Of a stretch of DNA of 64,000 nucleotides, positions 58,644 through 64,000 are shown piece after piece. Under the pieces are notes generated by a model that was not told the DNA's origin, made no database searches, and was given only the letters and a program-made list of their open reading frames with translations. This DNA is from Combretum micranthum (Eukaryota; Streptophyta; Magnoliopsida; Myrtales; Combretaceae), in contig JAMXBD010001094.1 in the NCBI GenBank assembly GCA_024138025.1, positions 124,001-188,000 of the forward strand, written 5' to 3'. The translations under genes were made by a program, and so were the position numbers. Each line of letters opens with the position of its first letter. The first letter of the stretch is position 1.

Positions 58644-59700
58644 TTATTGAAGATTTGCCCTTAAGTCTTGAAGCTGCAAGAAAGAGTTAAACAAATATAA
58701 TACAATATCAGCCTCACCATTCCTAACTCCATCCAAGTGTTGAAACTCCCCTCTCTTTCTAACTCCTCTCCCCATATGCATTCTCTTCATAAACAAAGTT
58801 CTTTTCTTTTGTATGGTATGCATCTGATCTTGAACAATTCTAATCTCTTCAGGCTTTATAGGATGTAAAACAATATCCTTACCACCCTTCTGAAAAATAT
58901 AGTTATTTGAGTATCCATCATCAATAACTCGGTTGTCAAATAGCCAAGACCGTCCAATAAGTAAATGAGAAGCACTCATAGGTAGTACGTCACAAGTCAC
59001 CTCATCTTGATACCTATCTCCAATAGAGATTGGTATTGTAACCTGAGAATCAACAAAAAATAGCCCTGCTCATGCAGCTACTAAAGTCTATAAGGACTGG
59101 GATGTGATACTATAGGAATTTGCTATTTCTCAACCGTAGATGTAGCTGCCACATTGGTGCAACTCCCACTGCCAAAAAGGAGCATACATAGTTGTACCTG
59201 GATTCTGCAGCCAATATAAAAAAGATTTTCCCTTTGTTCTTAGCCAACTGAAGATAGAGAAGATGAATCATGTCTAAGCACCAAACTCATAAACTTCTCC
59301 TTCCCTGAGGTTTCAAATGTATGGGCCTCCTAATCCTCATAATAAGAATTTATAACAGCTTGCAACTCATTAGGACCCTGCTCATTATCACCTTGATCTT
59401 CTTCAACAAATCCCCCACTAGTGATGATCATCACTCTTTTGTTAGAGCACATTTGAAGCACTTCACCTCCTTACTCTCCTTCCCAAAACCACTAGCAACA
59501 TCATTCTTAAACTCAGTGGTCACTATAGCTTTTCAAGAATCATGAGTAGATTTCTCTACTTGCCTATCAATTGGCACTTCCTTCCCATACTTATAATCAT
59601 CATCAACATTCTGACATACTTCCATTCTATCAAATACTAGAGAATTAAAATAACTTCCAGGTGTTTTAGGAGAATGCCTATGAGATGTTTTGTAAGCACC
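58644..59700 (-). pseudogene. Ty3/gypsy gag C-terminus and protease (broken, pol deleted)
   Basis: Minus strand. A damaged knuckle (VKCFKCAHKR, with later positions lost) lies near 59470-59440, followed by an acidic linker. A retropepsin-like domain of plant gypsy elements spans about 59190-58800: CTNVAATSTVEKL, SIGDRYQDEVTCDVLPMSAS, HLLIGRSWLFDNRVIDDGYS. The frame then runs to a stop at 58644 with no reverse transcriptase, RNase H or integrase, so an internal deletion removed pol. Frame changes and stops are present. It is continuous with gag at 62947-63818 once L15 is removed. Confidence 0.88.
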
Positions 59701-59705
59701 ACTAT
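59701..59705. repeat. Left target-site duplication of L15 (ACTAT)
   Basis: ACTAT here and at 62942-62946, directly abutting the LTR ends TGTAAACCCCC and GTCGTAACA. Confidence 0.95.
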
Positions 59706-60394
59706 TGTAAACCCCCAAATTTTTGGAATTGGTTTAGCCTAAAACCCTAAACCGAAAGTCAACCGGAGCTCTAAAGGTCAACAAAACCCTAGTTAGACGA
59801 AATAGCTCAAAGTCCGGCAATCCCGAATAAGCAACTTGGTGAGAATAAGTAAGAGTTTAGAATATAGAATAGTGCATAATTATCTACGGAAACGTAAAAA
59901 GATCATATTAGTAAAATCGCAACTCGTTTCAAACCCGATTGGACACGGTTCTTGAAAAACATGTCCCGAACCCCGGAATAATAAAAATATTTCGAATACA
60001 CCATTAAACTCATGAAAATATAAGGTTTTCAAAAATATCAATTTTAGAATTTTTCGGTAAGTAAAAATAACAGATATCGCATTTATACGCGTATTTTCTT
60101 ACTACCGGTACTTTATCAATCATATCTACTTTACATTACACTATTTACTACTATTCTACACTATTCTTTTCTCTCTACGTTTTCTTACACCTACTCTTAC
60201 ACATACCATAACCTATAACCTTTACTTTTTACCTTTCCCATAACTTTATTTCACATCTACCTTACCTATTACTTCATTTATAAAACACACTCCCTCTCTC
60301 TACACTCATGGTCGGCACAATCCCTCCCCTCTCTTCCTCAATTTGTTTCAATTTTCTTTTATTTTAATCATACAAAAATCACTCCATATTTTCC

Positions 60395-60402
60395 TATAAA
60401 TA
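60395..60402 (+). promoter_or_regulatory. TATA box of L15
   Basis: TATAAATACCCCC, then a 190-base pyrimidine- and A-rich leader with no ATG. Confidence 0.7.
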
Positions 60403-62205
60403 CCCCCTTCCTCTTTCACTTCTTTCACACATTTACTACCCACAAATTCTATACAAAAACTCTCTCAAATTCTCTCTCAAAACTCTCTCTAAATATCTTT
60501 CAAAACTCTCTCAAATTTATTCCAAAACAACTTCTACCTACAACAAAAACCCATACCCACATAACACTACCAAAGTCTTCTTTAGGTAACCATCTCCTAT
60601 TATTTTCTTCTTCTCATGTCATGTAACTTTACATAGTGTGAGTTTCCAAAGACTAAATGTTATGGAAGCTATATTATGTTCATGTATTATTCTTGTTCAT
60701 GAAAATCTATTTATGTTTATGTTATTATTTTGTTCATATTATTGTTATTATATCTAAGTATTATTATCTATATATATATATATATATACATATTCTTTAG
60801 AGCATATAAGCTCACTTGCAATTTATTTATTCATTCCTTGTTATTTTAAGACTAGTCTCTAGTCTTAGACTTGTCCTCATCAAGTCAAAACAAATTTTTC
60901 TTTTTATTTTGGGAATAGTCTACTTTTTAGTCCCGGGAGCCTTGAAAAAGCTAAGACTCCCAATACTTGACTTTATTATTTATGTTATTTTGCTTGCTAT
61001 TATTTTCTCATAATTCATGCTCAATTAAATTGTTGTCCAAAGTTTCAAGTTCTAAAAATAATTGACAAAAAGGAGATTTTATTACTTAGAAATAAGTTTA
61101 TGTGAAGTATAAAATCTAAGTTTTAACAAAAATAAAATCATTTCTTTTCAAGTTACAAAAAGAACTCACTAAAATTTTAGAAACTACTTTTGTCATGAAA
61201 AGCTTTTTAAAACCTTTAATATTCCACTTTGTTTTTCAAAAGAAAATAATTGTTGGTACAAAAATGATTTTTATGAAAAAGAAAGCATAATGAAAGGATG
61301 AGGAAATTTCAAATAAAGATCTTTACAAACAAATAGACAAAGAAATCTGTAAAGGAAAAATAAATAGGAAAAATAGTATTAATATAAAAAAACTTAGAAA
61401 GAAGAAAATTTATTTTCAAAAAGTTACTTGGAAATATATATATATATATAATCCAACATAAAACATCTTTGGAAAACAAAGAAAACAAAATATTCATTTC
61501 AAGAGATTTATAAAAAGGAATTCTTGTAAACTATAATTTTCTAAAACTCTAAAACCGACATGATTTTACTTGAGCAACATGATTTGGACAACAAACACTT
61601 GAGCATGAATAAATATGAGCTAAGTAACCATAAAAAGAGAATTTTTTTAACTATATAGATAAATAAGTATTTATCAAAAAAATTTGGATTGATTGAACCA
61701 AAGTTGTTTTTGAGTTGGAAAATTCGTGGTGAATTTTATCGCCACTATTTTGGGGCCTAAATGGTTTAGTTTGATAAAAATAGTTTTAGAAATGAATAGA
61801 TCTTTTCAATTAGGTAGAAATCGGTATATTATATGCACGATTCCGAGTTAAAATGACCAAGTTATGACCATTTTAAGTTGGAACTTTCCTTTATACGAAC
61901 TTTAACGTTCTTTTGACATTGTCATGTCAAAATTCAAGAAAATCATCAAGAAATACTCATTTTGGGTATTTTCTTTGGCCAGGTGACTCCGAGGAAGGAT
62001 ATATAGCAAGGCCGGAATTGATTTAAATGATTGTTTTAGTATAACACTTGCTTTATATGAAATTCTTTGATCGCCTTAAATTTGATAATAATAATATTAT
62101 GATATCATAAATAAATGGATTCATGCATACCACGAAGTGAGTCGCATTGCAGTTAGGTTATTATCCTTGGGTGAGAAGGATAGTAAGCTCATGTCGAAAG
62201 CAACA

Positions 62206-62330
62206 CTTGGCGGAGTATCCGAAAGCGATTGCTTGGCGGCGTTATGGAAAAGGAAATGCTTGGCGGAAGATCCGAAGGCAAGGTTCAATTCAAGTAGACT
62301 TTATATGCTTAGCGATATTGATCGAAAGCA
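62206..62330 (+). repeat. Minisatellite inside L15
   Basis: Units of about 25 bp with GCTTGGCGG and GATCGAAAG or ATCCGAAAG words, homologous to the array in L7. Confidence 0.75.
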
Positions 62331-62946
62331 TAAAATTTTTTACTAAAACTACTTGTTTTGAGGTTATATATCACCAAACCCCGAATGGAGGGCACAAATC
62401 TATTCAACATATAGTTCCCGGAAAACTATATGTCTTGTTTGACCATGTGTATATTGCATTCCATTTGTTTGATTAAATAACTTGTTTGAAATTTTGTTAC
62501 AAGAAGTTGTTTATGGAAATAATTCTCACTAAGCCTGTTAGCTTATACCCCCATAGATATTTTTTGCAGTTTTCCTATTTATGGTTAAGGCCACGAGGAT
62601 CCTGCAGTCAGGTAATTTCTTTATAGATTAGGAAAAACCTAGATAAAGTTTAGTGTTGAATAAGATGTAAAATATTCTTGTAATAGATTAGTGAAAAAGG
62701 GAAATGTCCCTAAGTTTGTAAAATCATTGTTATAAGTAAATGAATATTATGAATCCTCTTTTCTTAATATGTTATTGTATCTTCTTAAGCTTCATAATTC
62801 CATGTATGGTCCTCTAAATTTATGAGAGTACGCCTTACACTTAATATCAAAACTTCTGGGAGTGGCTAAGGTTGTCACACTTAAGCTTTAATATTGAGTG
62901 TGACGGACTATCACGTTTAGGGTACCCTTTGGGTCGTAACAACTAT

Positions 62947-63818
62947 GCCTCTGTTGCTCAACTTTAAGGGCTATCTAAATAGCTTCATCAAGTTTCTCAT
63001 ACCTCTGCAATTCAACAACACAGGAAATCTCATATTTTAAACCCTTCACAAATATAGCCATAGTCTGCTTAGGAGGCTTAGTAGCTCCACAGCAAATCAT
63101 CAAGGTCTCAAACTCTCTGACATATTCGTCCATAATCTTACCTCCCTACCTCAGTGTTTGCATACACATGAACAACTCATGCCTATAATGCTCAGGAACA
63201 AATCTCTACCTTAGAATTCTTTTCATATCCTTCCATGTTCGAATTTCAACCTCTCTATCTCTTCGTCGTCTGGCTAAAACATTCTTCTACCACAAAGCAG
63301 CATATCCTGTAAATTCTACCGCCGCCAAATGAAAGCATTCAAGCAATCCCTTAGCTTTATCTTCTTAAACCAAATAATCATCTGGAGATCCTGTTCTAGC
63401 GAATGAGGACGTTTGTAATTTCACATGTTCCAACCCCTCGGGGTGGTCGAAACTCACGATTATCATAATCTTCTCCATAATTAACACCTCTCCCTTCACG
63501 ATAGTCATGATCATCACCCCAATTTCTTCTTCCTCTATAGCCTCCTCCACCTACTCCTTCCATTCTAACTCCTTTAATAGCAACCGGAGGCAATACTTGT
63601 GGATTAACAACTGGGGGTGGTACTTGTAGGTTAACCCTTGGTGGTTGACCTGTTGCAATCTGTCCTACCTACATAGTAAGATTAGCCATCATAGTACGTT
63701 ATTCATGTAGTTGATCTTCTACGGATCTCCCATTACCTACAGTACGACGACCCTGACCTCCACAAATTCTACTATTATCATCATTCCCAACATTTGCATT
63801 CACACTATCGTTTGACAT
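62947..63818 (-). pseudogene. Ty3/gypsy gag, N-terminal two-thirds (broken)
   Basis: The start is ATG at 63818 on the minus strand (MSNDSVNANVGNDDNS). A Gly/Arg/Asp-rich stretch follows (63590-63420, GGGGYRGRRNWGDDHDYREG). Then comes the retrotransposon gag domain: FHLAAVEFTGYAALW, WKDMKRILR, FVPEHYRHELFMCMQTLR, DEYVREFETLMICCGATKPP, VKGLKYEISCVVELQRYEKL, DEAIQIALKVEQQ. In-frame stops (for example after ILR and TLR) inactivate it. The coding continues left of L15 at 59700. The domain and its spacing fit a plant gypsy capsid region. Confidence 0.9.
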
Positions 63819-64000
63819 CTCCACAATTACAAAAATTCCCAAATTGTAAATACAATCTCAATATAATCCCAATTCAAGCCCTAAATTTCAATCTCAACAA
63901 TGCTCCAATAGATCACAACTCTCGCAATTCAAAACAATAATAAATATCGAAACTTTTCACTTATTGTTTTTAAAGATTGAAACTTTTCGCTTGCTGATCG
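63819..64000 (-). other. Probable 5' leader of the gypsy gag element
   Basis: AT-rich sequence upstream of the gag ATG on the minus strand. No primer-binding site or LTR end is reached before the window ends. Confidence 0.45.

Larger units (their letters stand above)
59706..62941 (+). mobile_element. L15: complete solo LTR, plus orientation, target duplication ACTAT
   Basis: The shortest complete copy, 3236 bp, starting TGTAAACCCCC and ending TTTGGGTCGTAACA. TATAAATA 60395, donor-like CTTTAG/GTAAC 60595/60596, hairpin near 60848, conserved block 61793-61890, acceptor-like TTTGGCCAG near 61983. The exon-like segment is deleted shortly after GDSEEGYIA, so the EDYYD ending and the ATG-donor are missing. 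It is inserted in the gag of a minus-strand gypsy element. Confidence 0.96.

Noticed and set aside
62137..62476. Overlapping frames of 69 and 109 codons
   Set aside because: They arise from the minisatellite and conserved tail of L15; the homologous L7 region reads differently (34262-34480).

Overview
This window looks like heterochromatic DNA from a plant with a large, repeat-rich nuclear genome. It is AT-rich and holds no intact host gene, tRNA or rRNA that I can recognise. Nearly everything assignable is a plant LTR retrotransposon or its debris: Ty1/copia of the SIRE/Maximus type, and Ty3/gypsy. The species cannot be told from the sequence.

The dominant component is one family of very long LTRs, about 3.2-5.1 kb, called copies L1-L15 here. 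On its own strand each copy starts TGTAAACCCC and ends GGGTACCCTTTGGGGCGTGACA or close variants. Most are solo LTRs in both orientations, bounded by 5-bp target-site duplications (TSDs): GTGAC, GAAGT, AAAAY, CGTGG, GTACC, GAAAA, RTCAG and ACTAT. Many are nested in other copies of the family. Only L6 still has internal sequence attached: a polypurine tract and a decayed gypsy gag with three zinc knuckles. This ties the family to Ty3/gypsy, probably a chromovirus.

Layout. 1-2818: three nested fragments (L1-L3). 2819-9320: a candidate second LTR with GC-rich motifs, MITE-like DNA, a gypsy relic and AT-rich DNA. 9321-13682: L4, inserted in a possible host exon remnant. 15003-15346: a MITE. 15605-18755: a copia pol pseudogene, cut by L5/L6 and the gypsy internal region (18756-25157). 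25158-27820: the copia 3' end, one LTR, a primer-binding site and a second copia gag, i.e. two copia bodies sharing one LTR. 27945-34963: L7 containing L8. 35057-36884: a MITE fused to L9. 36885-43870: another LTR element carrying GC-rich hairpin motifs, split by L10. 44170-44572: gypsy reverse transcriptase, split by L11, which itself contains L12, L13 and a second gypsy element (54363 to beyond the window end) that is in turn split by L14 and L15.

The most interesting signal lies inside the large LTRs. Each seems to carry a TATA box, a CT-rich leader nearly free of ATG, a donor-like TTTAG/GTAA, a distant acceptor-like YYYTAG/G, and a short exon-like block. In eight diverged copies that block reads in one frame as ten variable residues followed by E-D-Y-[YF]-D and a stop. 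There are no indels among these copies and most changes in the conserved codons are at third positions. After the stop, most copies have ATGG[AC]C[GA]AG abutting a GTGAGT donor-like site. This suggests a translated exon, or at least a constrained one, inside an LTR.
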